NCBI GenBank assembly: GCA_963678705.1
Contig: OY783223.1
Location: 2,542,001 to 2,606,000 of the forward strand
Source of the DNA: Panorpa germanica
Taxonomy: Eukaryota > Arthropoda > Insecta > Mecoptera > Panorpidae
Length of the DNA: 64,000 nucleotides
Reading direction: 5' to 3'
The notes beneath the pieces were generated by a model. That model searched no databases. It had not been told where the DNA came from and saw only the letters and a list, made by a program, of their open reading frames with translations. The translations under genes and the position numbers were made by a program. Within the stretch, counting starts at the first letter, position 1; each line of letters begins with the position of its first letter. Below, in pieces: positions 53,111 to 64,000 of the stretch.

Positions 53111-54780
53111 GTAAACAATTTGGTGAAGTGCCCTATTTGGTGAAGTTCGAGTCACTCGTACAATTCTATTCTAACGCTTTACAAGTTCTCTACCTGTCAC
53201 AGATTTTGTGTTAGTTGTTAGAATTTTTTCATAATAATATTCTTTCTTTTTCCAACATCTTTCATTAAGTATTTCTGTTTCTTTCCCACATGGATATATT
53301 TTTCTTAAGTTCACTTTCATCTCATTTATTCCAAAGTGAGAGAGAAACGAGATGCGGTTAGACAAGTAAAATATATTTTTCACCGTTACACTTGTATACT
53401 TGTAAAGTATTTCGATCAGTACAGTATGTTTAAAGTATATGCTATCCTTTTTCAACAAATATTTCTTTAATGGTAATAGACAGACGCTATCTCCCTCAAT
53501 CCCCGAATATAATGTATGTATAAACGAAGATAGAATCTAGCGATGGTAAGACAGAGGTTTTAAACCTAAACGCAGACCTGCCGATCGTGGATCTTTGAAT
53601 CACCAAAACAATGTAAAAAACTAATATAACGAGTATTGTTGAAGATGACTAATATTCCGTATAAATAATATAATCCGTACTAAAGATTACATCTATTTAT
53701 TTCTTCATTTAAATATTTATATTTTGCAGACTCTAAAAAGTAGAATTCCATTAAGTTTTATACCCCTGCTATCCCTGCTAGTGCCAAGTTTATAACTCCG
53801 GTCATGAATCATAAACCGACTCCGCTTTTAATTCAGCAGTGAACCGTCGTTGCGATCTCTGTAGTTCATAAAAAGGGCCTTTCCTATGAACGACTGAATA
53901 GAAAACGAACACGTTCCAGACAAAATACTCATGATATGTAATAGAAATTAAGTAGAATTTACTCCAAAATGTTTACTGGGAGAGAATATTATTGTCTCCT
54001 CTCTGTTTTTAAAATATCATGATTAACGTATTGTTGAAAGGAGAAAATGTAGCTAAAAGGGACAGTGTCAAAATTTCAAATTTTGGGCCGAGATACAATT
54101 TAAAATTTTAATCTGTAATAATTTTAACTTCAATTGACTTAAAGTAGAAGAGCTGTTTTAACTCTGGCAGAAACATTAATAAGTTTACATAGAAATTGAG
54201 TGTGTTTTTATTTTTTCATAAAACATTTCATATATTTTGAAGAAATAAAACGACATTTGATATTTTAGCAGCAAACTACTGATATAACATACACTTTTAT
54301 TACTTGTAGTAAGTAATGTATTGATTAATATTAAAGTAAGAGCTTCCTGTCTTGAAATATAGTCTGTTTCAGTTGAGAACATCTTTACAAATTTGTTTGT
54401 GAAAATACCTCATAACTAGTAGCGCTCCTAGTGGTGATTAAATTAACTAAATAAACCAGTATCAATATTCAATAATCGTATATACGAGGCGGAGGCATCG
54501 ATTGTCGGAGGCATCTTAAACACTCAGTAAACAACGTATACAATGAAGAATCAGACTGAATCAGACTGTAATGGCGTCAGTGCGTAGACAAGAGATGTAG
54601 GTAACCAGCGCGCATGCAGGTAACGCCGACCGTAGCGCTGCAAAGGCGGAATCGCAAAACGGTACTTACCTAAAAACATGCCTCGTAATACAAACAATTT
54701 GTGTTATTTTACAGTTTTAAACTCGCTGTAATGAATCAGATAAATAATTTCTTTGTAACCTTAAGTTTAATTATACATAT

Positions 54781-54905
54781 AGGGTATTTCACCAAGAGCG
54801 GTCATTTTAAATCAATAGAAGAACGCAATATTTTCTTGAAAAGTAGTGATATTTTTATTTTAATCTAAAGTACAAACTTTGAGGTTAGTAATGAAACACA
54901 ATATC
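54781..54905 (+). repeat. Family I short MITE copy 2, one end
   Basis: Starts GGTATTTCACCAAGAGCGGT and shares TTTATTTTAATCTAAAGTAC with the other copies. Confidence 0.6.
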
Positions 54906-55588
54906 TGCCAAATGTTATTAAAATATTACGTTTTCTATAAATGCAAAATAAATTGAAGTTTATGAGCATATAACAAAGCAGAAATATTGCAAAAGAAATC
55001 AAAAATTGAATACATTATAAACATACAATTGCTCATCATTTAACTGATTTGATTTTAGTTATTTCTTTTTTAATTATATCTAACATTTATTGTATACTAC
55101 ACTGTTAAAGAAACGTATACTTTTTTTACATTTTCACAATTATTTTTTACTAAAGCTTGTTTTGCTTTTTGGAATTTTAACAACGGTATGTTTTATATTA
55201 GAGTTGTTTTTTTAAATACTGTATATTTATATACAGTATTATATCATCCATTTATAAAAAAGACATTTCAATTCTATAAAAAAAACTAATCTATCTATAT
55301 CTCTTAGATATTTCTTCTAAATATACTCTTATATTCCAATTATAATTATCACACTCGTTTGAACAGATACATTATCCTTACTCATATTGATCTGTTCGAT
55401 TTAGTGATCAATTGTTAATGCTGTTACTCTCTTTAACAAACACACACACGTATTCATATATGTATTCTCTATTAATAATAATAAATATTTCAGATAATGG
55501 TATCGGTTAAAACAAATACCTACTTATAACAATAAATATCTACAAAGTAAGACATGCCCTTAATGTATTCGTTATTATCGTCTTCTAT

Positions 55589-56478
55589 CCTTAAGGTAGT
55601 TTACTAATAAAACCACTTGACAGAATTTAAATATGATGTTAATATAAGTGTCCTTAGTTTGATTACAAAATTTCAAATTTTTTGAATTTTTTTATGGGCT
55701 TGTGTCCTCATTTTTTAGTGGTCTATTTTTCAATTGTTGATTGAAATTGATGTTGATAAATGTGTATTGGCGTGCCTATTTTATTAAATATCTAAATATT
55801 GACGGAGATATAGCAATTAATAATTTGAATTGTAGTTTTAGCGCTAGAAATGGTCGGCCATGTTTGTATGACGTGAAATGCATTTTAACGTCAGTTATTT
55901 GTTGAGTAGGTCAGTGCTGTGGTAATGTTTTGTAGCCGTTAGTAGTCGAAATAATCAAATCAAGTCACAGAATAATAAATTTTTATTTTATTTAACCCTG
56001 TTAGGGCAGACATAATATTGTAATTTTATTGTTCCTTGAAATAGCTGTAAATAATATTTGATATTTTGATATATACATATAGCAGAGATTTATGAGCTGT
56101 AAGGTTGGCAGCGGTTGTGATGTCACATGCATTTGGAATGTGCACAACGTTGAATCGCTTTAATAATTAAAAAGACAAAATGACTTTTTTAATTGTTAAT
56201 ATCTCTTAACATATAATGAGTTATTAAAAAATAATTGAACATTTGAAGTTCTAGTAACCCACTTTATCAATATATAGTACACTTTTATAGAAATTAAGAC
56301 ATAGGATACAAGCCCATTATAATTCGCATCATCTTTATCTTCATTTGTATTCTGACGGTGGTGTGGTTTCGCATTGATTTTGTTTGACACTGACACTTTT
56401 ACTAAAAGTGAGGTTAGAAATTGATGTGGAAAACGTGTTAAGAGCTGTCTATGATTGTGTTTAGTGTACTACCTTAAG
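55589..56478. mobile_element. Family M inverted-repeat element, interrupted by family B
   Basis: Ends CCTTAAGGTAGTTTACTA and TAGTGTACTACCTTAAG form an inverted pair about 890 bases apart. Removing the 625-bp family B insertion leaves about 265 bp. A related interior (TTTTACTAAAAGTRAGGTTAG) recurs near 57830, and one end recurs at 42841. Confidence 0.7.
55694..56318 (+). mobile_element. Family B MITE copy 9, nested in family M
   Basis: 625 bp with both ends, sitting inside a larger inverted-repeat element whose ends are at 55589 and 56478. Confidence 0.9.
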
Positions 56479-59400
56479 ATATTGCTGTTCTATGACTCGT
56501 TTAACAAGAAAACAAACATTCTGTCTGAATGAAGCTGTAGCAATATTTCGAAATAGAAGACGATATTCACATTTCAATTCTGCATAAAATATTATTATTT
56601 ATTTAATATCTGTTTGTATGCACTAGCTGTTACATGCAAATATTATATAAAAATTAATATGTCCTCTAAGATGTTAGTTTTTGGAATTGGCGCATCGTTC
56701 CGCGCATTTTAGGTTTGCTAAAATTCATTTAAAATGTCGAAAAAATATCCATCGCACTACATATATATACACAACAATTATAAACTATAAAAATAACATT
56801 TAAAATTAAAAAAAAAACACTTTTAAATTATGTGTTTTAAATATGATGTGAAATAAACCCGTGTGAAATGTCTGTTTGATTAATAAAATAATTATTGATT
56901 ATGAATTGGTTAAGCAATAATAATAAGTTATTGATAATTGCTTAACTATGTTCATTATCTATTTGATCTGTTATAAAAACTAATTAGAAAATATCAAAGT
57001 CCTTGCAAATAAAAAGATGGCGTTTGTGAATCGTGATCATTTTTCGCTAGTGAAGTTCAGCTTTTGGCCGCTAGTTGCGCTTGCTTCCACGTAATGCGTT
57101 TTTCGCGCATGTTAACTAAGGCAGCGCTGCAGTCTTCTAATTTCCTCGCGCTGTTATTTAAGGCGCGATTAGTCTTATCAGCAGTAGTATCTCTAAAATC
57201 GCTGGCATCTCAACTCGCGCGTATTTATTGCCTTGCGGACAAGGAGTAAAGGACATTATGTATTTTTATGTTTCATTTTCCGTCTATAAGATATCCTATT
57301 GTTTAATTAATACAGAATGCTGATAAGTGGACACTAATTTTAAAAGATCATTCTTTCAAAAGATGTCAATTCTGAAATTTTTATCGCAATGCACGCTTTC
57401 AGCTTATAGCTAAAGCTATTTCCCAATGAAGCAAATTGCTTTTAAATCAGTTTTTAATGTAATTAGCAAGCAAACTAATTTCAAGTGATCATTCAAAATA
57501 TTTTGAGGTTATGGACTTTAAACAGTGTTTAACTTTTGAAATATCTATTTATTCCAAAATATAAATTTTCGTATCAAAATTTGGGTCTATACCATGGTCC
57601 TGTACACGGGTCTTGCAACAACGGAGCGATCTTCATAAGGAAAGTTAACAAACAAGGCAAGCGTTACAAACAAATTCCCAAAAACATCTGTCAAAAATGA
57701 TAGTGACACAGAAAACTACGCATAAAAAAACAAAGTTTAGATAAAAGTTTTTGACATTTTTGTATAAATAAATACGAGTATGTTAAAAACTGGACTACAT
57801 CAATATTAAGAAGGTTTAGTACCTTCATTTTTACTAAAAGTAAGGTTAGGTTTCATGTGCAACACTTGCTTCACATTTCGTTTGCTAGATTTGTATATAG
57901 GACCATTGTCTAGATAGTTATCACACAACTATTGACTGAGAAAACATATCGTCAACACTGTTAAGTCTAAATAAGGATAATTTTTAAACATTAAGAATTG
58001 TCAACATGTTAATTTTGAGAGAAATAATTTGCAAGGAAATTTCAGATAAATTATTATCTGTAGTAACTTCATATCAATTGGTTTGCTCAATATTTAAAAA
58101 TAAAAATAAAAAAAAATACTCAAAATTAAATTAAATAGACTGATTATTAAAAAATGGACGTTTCACACAAAAAAAATATGGAATTTGTCTTAAGTAAATA
58201 TAATGTATAAATTTGTTTGTTGGTGCTCCTGAAAATTCTGATAATTTTAATTTTAACGAGTGTTTTGTAAATGTCTACTCGTTCCATTTTCCATTATTTT
58301 TTATTCAATGTTGAATAATATTTGTGAAATTTAATGTACTCTAATATTTAAGAAATAATTAAACACTTTATTTATACTTAAAAATATCAATTGAATTCCT
58401 GAGAAAACTGAGGATAAACTAACATTTAACGAAAAACTAATATGCTCATGTTATGATAAGTTTAAGGGTCTATTTAATACATCACGTTTATGTGCGTGAC
58501 GTATTCCATGGCCCACTTCTTTGCTTCTAATTATAATCGATATCAAAATGCAGTTACCTTTAAATAAAGTCGTCTATTTGCAAAATTCAATAAAAGAAGT
58601 AAGTGCGGTGTGATGATATCGAATAGTCTGTATGTGTGCCTCCATTTTGATAATTAAAACCTCCATCTTGAAAAAATGGTGGATGAAACAGTTTTATTGC
58701 AATATCTCCTTAACAGTGGGTCCTACGATAAAAATAGTACTAAACTAAATAGTACTGTACTAAAAATTAGGTTATTTCATTTTGGGAATAAATTTTGTGA
58801 TTAAGCCGTTTTTAAAACCATTTTTAGCTACAATTTTCTTAACTTGATGTCAAGCTGATACTTCTAGTCGTATTTGGCCATATTTTTTTTGTACTCCTAT
58901 GAAGCATTTTTTAATTTGTTAATAGTGTGATTAATTTAAAATGTCCTTATATACAGCTTTATCATTTTATAAAATTACGGACTAAGGATTCTTGTATAAT
59001 AATCAAATATCGTACTACCAGTTCAGAAACCGTTACAAAAAATGTAATTCCAACTCTGTTGTGGGTTCTCTAACTTTAGCAACATCAACACACGAAAATT
59101 ACAAAAGTAGCGCTATTAAAAGCACTAGTACTCGCAAAGTAATGGTCAGAATGTCAAGAAATTTTGACAGATAGAGTTTGAAGGTTGGTACTATCTAAAA
59201 ATCATATGGATTTGTGAATAGTGTTGCCATCTATTGAGTAATATGATAGTTAAACGATAATAGAAATGAAATACAACAAATATTACAGCCGCTCATGTTG
59301 GTGCCCCATGCTACGGCATAACTTCATCACGTTCATTGTCAATTTGCTATTTCTCTTATGTCACTACATTCGTAGTCAAAGTGTTAATCGAACATATTTT

Positions 59401-60692
59401 TAGATTTAAAAGAACTATGAGCATATTAGTGTTGTCAATTATATAACGACCATTTTCGAACAGACAATTTAAAACATTTATTAATAAATGTACTTAAAAT
59501 AATAATATTTGTCCATGTGGGCCTAAGGTTTATATCAAGTAATGATATAAATGAAAAGTAAAACAGTTTATTAATTTAATAATGATTTAAATTGTATTAT
59601 ATGTTATAATATATATTAATTATAGGACAAACTAATTAAAACAAATTGAAAATTTCAATTAAACTTCATTAAAATACATGATTGAAATTTATCACAGATT
59701 GAAAGATACACTGTTATTTTGTTTATGAAATTCATGAAAACTATTTCAAATTATTTTTTAGAATAATACAGTAATAAATATGAAAATTATGTACGAAGTG
59801 TTAACACTTTCAACGCTGGGTTAAATCAAATATAATTTGAAATAGTTTTTAAAAAAGATTTTTAAAATCAACTTCAAATTTTCATTGTTGTTTATAAATT
59901 TATCGTTGCTTAAGTGATGATTATTTCATTTTCTTAAAAAATCTAAGAAAAGAATCAATGTTCTTCAATATACTCGTAACAAAATACTATTATTTTTCTA
60001 TCTAAATGTTTTTAAATGTTTAAAAAATTACTTCCGTTGTTTCAAAAAAAATTTTAAACATTTGTTGCAAAAAAAAAAATGAATTGCACATCACTAATTA
60101 TTCTTCTTCACTAAAAAAGTAACTTTAAAGTGATTTAAAAATATTCTGTCGTAGGTAGGCTACCCTATTGGTAATAACGAGCCTTTGGAAATATTAAAAA
60201 TGTGTGTAGACATTTTCATTAGTAGAAAAGAAACATAAATGAACCGTCAGCGAAGTCGAGTTCATATAGAGTTCGTAATGAATTCAAAAAACGAAGTTGA
60301 GTTCTCCTCTGACAGAATATCTCTAAGTTGCACAAAAACACTTGATAAACTATGGCACAGTCGTTCTTCCTTAAATATGATAAAAATAATATTCGTATAA
60401 AACTGAAATGTATCTCCATGTTTCGTGTTTGAATATTTATATATATGGTGGGTAAAAAATTAAATCTTAAAACAAATTATTTATATGTAAAAATATATAT
60501 AATGTCTAAAAATGATATATTGAAACTATATTACACAAATGTTTTAAGTAAGGATAAATAAAATTCATAATTCTCCATGTTTCATGTATGAACTTGATCA
60601 ACATATATTGATATCGATAATTAATAACAAAAAATATATATATGTAATATAATTGTGTATCTTTATTAAAACAAACTATTTGATCACCTCTC

Positions 60693-60694
<2 letters not shown>

Positions 60695-60756
<62 letters not shown>
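60695..60756. repeat. (TA)n microsatellite
   Basis: About 31 uninterrupted TA dinucleotides, flanked by further AT-rich sequence. It gives a spurious Tyr-Ile repeat frame. Confidence 0.97.
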
Positions 60757-60761
<5 letters not shown>

Positions 60762-61091
60762 GTGTCCATATACTTATACATATTCATTGCCTTTCGATTA
60801 AAATATTATAATAAAAGTGTTAAGAATAAATGTACTGTTTTTATTTAATATTATTTTGTATTTATTTCATACTTTTTGCGCCTGTGATACGATCTACTAT
60901 TTAAACTTGAGTAAAAATTATTAGCACAAACTTCAACCCAATACGCCATCTCTTGAATAGTAGATATATCAGCTACAGTTATAGATTCGTTTAACAGATG
61001 GCACTGTATTAATCAATGTTATAAAGCGCCTGATTTGATTGCTACTACTAATACACAGAAATAATAAATATGTATGTCTCAAATAATTAAA

Positions 61092-61097
61092 TTTATT
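61092..61097 (-). terminator. fln: Candidate poly(A) signal of flightin
   Basis: AATAAA on the - strand (TTTATT on +), about 105 bases past the flightin stop codon; a plausible spacing for a short 3'UTR. Confidence 0.5.
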
Positions 61098-61201
61098 TAA
61101 AAAAGAAATATGAATACATTTAGAAATAAGAAAACCATTTACAGATATTCAAATCAACACAGTTCAAGCAGCCGGAAGCTGATTCTGGTTTGGAGCTTGG
61201 T

Positions 61202-61337
61202 TTATATGAAGCCTGATAGTTTCCTGTTAATGTATGCCTTGCTGTGGTAGGCGTGGAACTTGACCCCAGTATTGATGTGCGATACCAGGATGGTGTCCTG
61301 CTTGTTCGCTTCAGAAGCAGTTGATGGAGCAATTTTA
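61202..61337 (-). CDS. fln: Flightin, 3'-terminal coding exon
   Basis: Read on the - strand after a tttcag acceptor. One base completes an Asn codon split by the 251-base intron (phase 2), followed by 44 codons and TAA. The peptide ends HAYHSKAYINRKLSGFI, matching the conserved flightin C-terminus (fly: YHTKAYINQRY). With the preceding exon this gives the last 95 or so residues of the protein. The gene converges tail-to-tail on Nca, about 9 kb away. A - strand AATAAA lies at 61097-61092. Confidence 0.92.
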
Positions 61338-61588
61338 CTGAAAGTTCAAAAAGATGTTAATAGATTTCTTTTTAAATTATGCAACATTTTTAACATCAAT
61401 TTAGTGAATGTTTTTCAACAGTTATTTCTATTTCTTTTGTGCACAGTAACCGGGTCTGCGGCCCGTCATATTTCAACCATTTTTTTTCAATTTGTCGATG
61501 GACAAGTGACATCTGACATTGTATATAGAGGAACGCCAAGGTTATTTTTAACTTTACTATTTTTGATAAAACTAAATGTGAAAATTAC

Positions 61589-61741
61589 TTGTTGTACGTC
61601 CTCAGTGCTCTCTCGGCCCATGTCTGAGCCCTTGGAAGCTCAGGCCTCTGCCCTTTCTGCCGCCTGTCTAAGTAGTTAATGACGTCATCGTAGTAGTTAC
61701 GCCTGTAATCGTACATGTAGTTGTATTGGTTTGACCTTGGC
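61589..61741 (-). CDS. fln: Flightin, internal exon encoding the conserved core (partial gene)
   Basis: Read on the - strand, this exon follows acceptor tttgttacag and ends ACAACAA|gtaatt. It contributes one base of a split codon, 50 codons, then two bases. It encodes motifs diagnostic of flightin: YMYDYRRNYYDDV, NYLDRRQKG and PRAQTWAERALRTYN, matching my recollection of the Drosophila protein (YMYNYRTNYYDDV and QTWAERVLR). Flightin binds the myosin rod and sets thick-filament length and stiffness in insect flight muscle. The usual protein is about 180 aa with an acidic N-terminal half. That half, the promoter and the 5' exons are not in the window and should lie beyond 64000. The intron upstream of this exon holds the 87-bp tandem array. 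Confidence 0.93.
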
Positions 61742-61839
61742 CTGTAACAAAAAAAAATTATTATCAATTGACCTGGTACATTTGATTTCTTATCTTTAAG
61801 TTATTAGAATTTGGTTATTAAGTATTAAAATTGCAAATT

Positions 61840-64000
61840 CTCTCAGCTTCTGAGATGAAAGAAGGTTATAACCTTCTTAAAACTAGAGAAAATCTTAATT
61901 TTTTAAAGTTTAGCAAAATTAAAATTCTCTCGGTTTTTTCGTTTTAACAAGGCTATAACCTTCTTAAAATTGAAGAAAATCTTGATTTTTTAAAGTTTAG
62001 CAAAATTAAAATTCTCTCGGTTTTTACGATTTAACAAGGCTATAACCTTCTTAAAATTGAAGAAAATCTTGATTTTTTTAAGTTTATTAAAATTAAAATT
62101 CTCTCGGTTTTTACGATTTAACAAGGCTATAACCTTCTTAAAATTGAAGAAAATCTTGATTTTTTAAAGTTTAGCAAAAATAAAATTCTCTCGGTTTTTT
62201 CGTTTTAACAAGGCTATAACCTTCTTAAAATTGAAGAAAATCTTGATTTTTTAAAGTTTAGCAAAATTAAAATTCTCTCGGTTTTTACGATTTAACAAGG
62301 CTATAACCTTCTTAAAACTTAAGAAAATCTTGATTTTTTTCAAAAATAAAATTCTCTCGGTTTTTTCGTTTCAACAAGGCTATAACCTTCTTAAAATTGA
62401 AGAAAATCTTGATTTTTTTAAGTTTATTAAAATTAAAATTCTCTCGGTTTTTTCGTTTTAACAAGGCTATAACCTTCTTAAAATTGAAGAAAATCTTGAT
62501 TTTTTAAAGTTTAGCAAAAATAAAATTCTCTCGGTTTTTTCGTTTTAACAAGGCTATAACCTTCTTAAAATTGAAGAAAATCTTGATTTTTTTAAGTTTA
62601 TTAAAATTAAAATTCTCTCGGTTTTTTCGTTTTAACAAGGCTATAACCTTCTTAAAATTGAAGAAAATCTTGATTTTTTTAAGTTTATTAAAATTAAAAT
62701 TCTCTCGGTTTTTACGATTTAACAAGGCTACAACCTTCTTAAAATTGAAGAAAATCTTGATTTTTTAAAGTTTAGCAAAAATAAAATTCTCTCGGTTTTT
62801 TCGTTTCAACAAGGCTATAACCTTCTTAAAATTGAAGAAAATCTTGATTTTTTTAAGTTTATTAAAATTAAAATTCTCTCGGTTTTTTCGTTTTAACAAG
62901 GCTATAACCTTCTTAAAATTGAAGAAAATCTTGATTTTTTAAAGTTTAGCAAAAATAAAATTCTCTCGGTTTTTTCGTTTTAACAAGGCTATAACCTTCT
63001 TAAAATTGAAGAAAATCTTGATTTTTTTAAGTTTATTAAAATTAAAATTCTCTCGGTTTTTTCGTTTTAACAAGGCTATAACCTTCTTAAAACTTAAGAA
63101 AATCTTGATTTTTTTAAGTTTATTAAAATTAAAATTCTCTCGGTTTTTTCGTTTTAACAAGGCTATAACCTTCTTAAAATTGAAGAAAATCTTGATTTTT
63201 TAAAGTTTAGCAAAAATAAAATTCTCTCGGTTTTTTCGTTTTAACAAGGCTATAACCTTCTTAAAATTGAAGAAAATCTTGATTTTTTTAAGTTTATTAA
63301 AATTAAAATTCTCTCGGTTTTTACGATTTAACAAGGCTTATAACCTTCTTAAAATTGAAGAAAATCTTGATTTTTTAAAGTTTAGCAAAAATAAAATTCT
63401 CTCGGTTTTTTCGTTTTAACAAGGCTATAACCTTCTTAAAATTGAAGAAAATCTTGATTTTTTAAAGTTTAGCAAAAATAAAATTCTCTCGGTTTTTTCG
63501 TTTTAACAAGGCTATAACCTTCTTAAAATTGAAGAAAATCTTGATTTTTTTAAGTTTATTAAAATTAAAATTCTCTCGGTTTTTTCGTTTTAACAAGGCT
63601 ATAACCTTCTTAAAATTGAAGAAAATCTTGATTTTTTTAAGTTTATTAAAATTAAAATTCTCTCGGTTTTTACGATTTAACAAGGCTATAACCTTCTTAA
63701 AATTGAAGAAAATCTTGATTTTTTAAAGTTTAGCAAAAATAAAATTCTCTCGGTTTTTTCGTTTTAACAAGGCTATAACCTTCTTAAAATTGAAGAAAAT
63801 CTTGATTTTTTTAAATTTATTAAAATTAAAATTCTCTCGGTTTTTTCGTTTTAACAAGGCTATAACCTTCTTAAAATTGAAGAAAATCTTGATTTTTTAA
63901 AGTTTAGCAAAAATAAAATTCTCTCGGTTTTTTCGTTTTAACAAGGCTATAACCTTCTTAAAATTGAAGAAAATCTTGATTTTTTAAAGTTTAGCAAAAT
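61840..64000. repeat. 87-bp tandem satellite array inside a flightin intron, running off the right edge
   Basis: The landmark CTCTCGG recurs at 61927, 62014, 62101, 62188, 62275, 62354, 62441, 62528, 62615, 62702 and onward at 87-base steps. The exceptions are one 79-base unit and one 88-base unit near 63310-63399. About 25 units are visible. The first, from 61840, is the most diverged, as expected for an array edge. Two unit types alternate, one with TTTAGCAAAAATAAAATT and one with TTTATTAAAATTAAAATT. A second variable site reads CGTTTTAAC, CGATTTAAC or CGTTTCAAC. The array starts about 100 bases upstream of the flightin acceptor at 61742. Because 87 is divisible by 3, it yields open frames of 65-73 codons on both strands; these are low-complexity and not genes. 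Confidence 0.95.

Larger units (their letters stand above)
52062..61091. other. Intergenic region between Nca and flightin
   Basis: About 9 kb, mostly A+T-rich. Holds the family L relative, I2, M with nested B9, the (TA)n run, and two G+C-richer patches at 54480-54680 and 57000-57250. No supported gene. Confidence 0.7.

Noticed and set aside
60506..60787. 93-codon frame rich in Tyr-Ile
   Set aside because: Translation of the (TA)n microsatellite.
61260..61679. 139-codon + strand frame
   Set aside because: It is antisense to the two flightin exons and their intron. The - strand has splice sites and a family match; the + strand has neither.
62504..63726. Repeated 65-73-codon open frames on both strands (Lys/Phe/Asn-rich, 29-residue period)
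   Set aside because: They are a by-product of a repeat unit of 87 bases, which is divisible by 3. The same frames appear on both strands and have no other support as genes.
61840..64000. CRISPR-like regular array
   Set aside because: Units are contiguous with no unique spacers, and the genome is eukaryotic.

Overview
This is eukaryotic, almost certainly insect, nuclear DNA: A+T-rich, with intron-split genes and dense interspersed repeats. Three genes can be supported. (1) A neuronal calcium sensor (NCS) gene on the + strand, the counterpart of Drosophila CG7646, has four coding exons between 6071 and 39196 (186 aa) and two huge introns of about 15 and 16 kb. (2) A Neurocalcin (Nca) gene on the + strand has three coding exons between 49435 and 51499 (190 aa) and looks near-identical to the fly protein. 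(3) The 3' part of a flightin (fln) gene lies on the - strand. Two exons at 61741-61202 encode the conserved C-terminal 95 or so residues of this thick-filament protein, and its 5' exons lie beyond the right edge. The species cannot be fixed from this. Flightin points to an insect or close pancrustacean relative.

Layout: 1-6064 is repeat-bearing 5' flank. The region 6065-39310 is the CG7646-like gene, with most of its length made of introns full of transposon remains. The region 39310-49275 is intergenic, 49276-52061 is Nca, and 52062-61091 is intergenic. Flightin's 3' end follows, and from about 61840 to the right edge its intron is filled by a tandem array of 87-bp units.

Roughly a third of the window is repetitive. 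There are many short inverted-repeat DNA transposons (MITEs) in distinct families: six copies of a TTAA-flanked family (A), nine of a family with TGGGCTTGTGTCC ends (B), and TTA-flanked PIF/Harbinger-like families (N and E). There is also a hAT-like palindrome, a 670-bp fold-back element, and several smaller families. A broken mariner transposase and four 3' fragments of a non-LTR retrotransposon are present. Several elements are nested, and an uninserted copy of the host repeat is often present elsewhere in the window. Insertion sites and relative ages can therefore be read directly.

The two NCS genes are tandem paralogues that share a phase-0 intron at the same place before the last exon. 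They encode myristoylated EF-hand calcium switches of neurons. Flightin is a muscle structural protein and has no obvious functional link to them beyond position.
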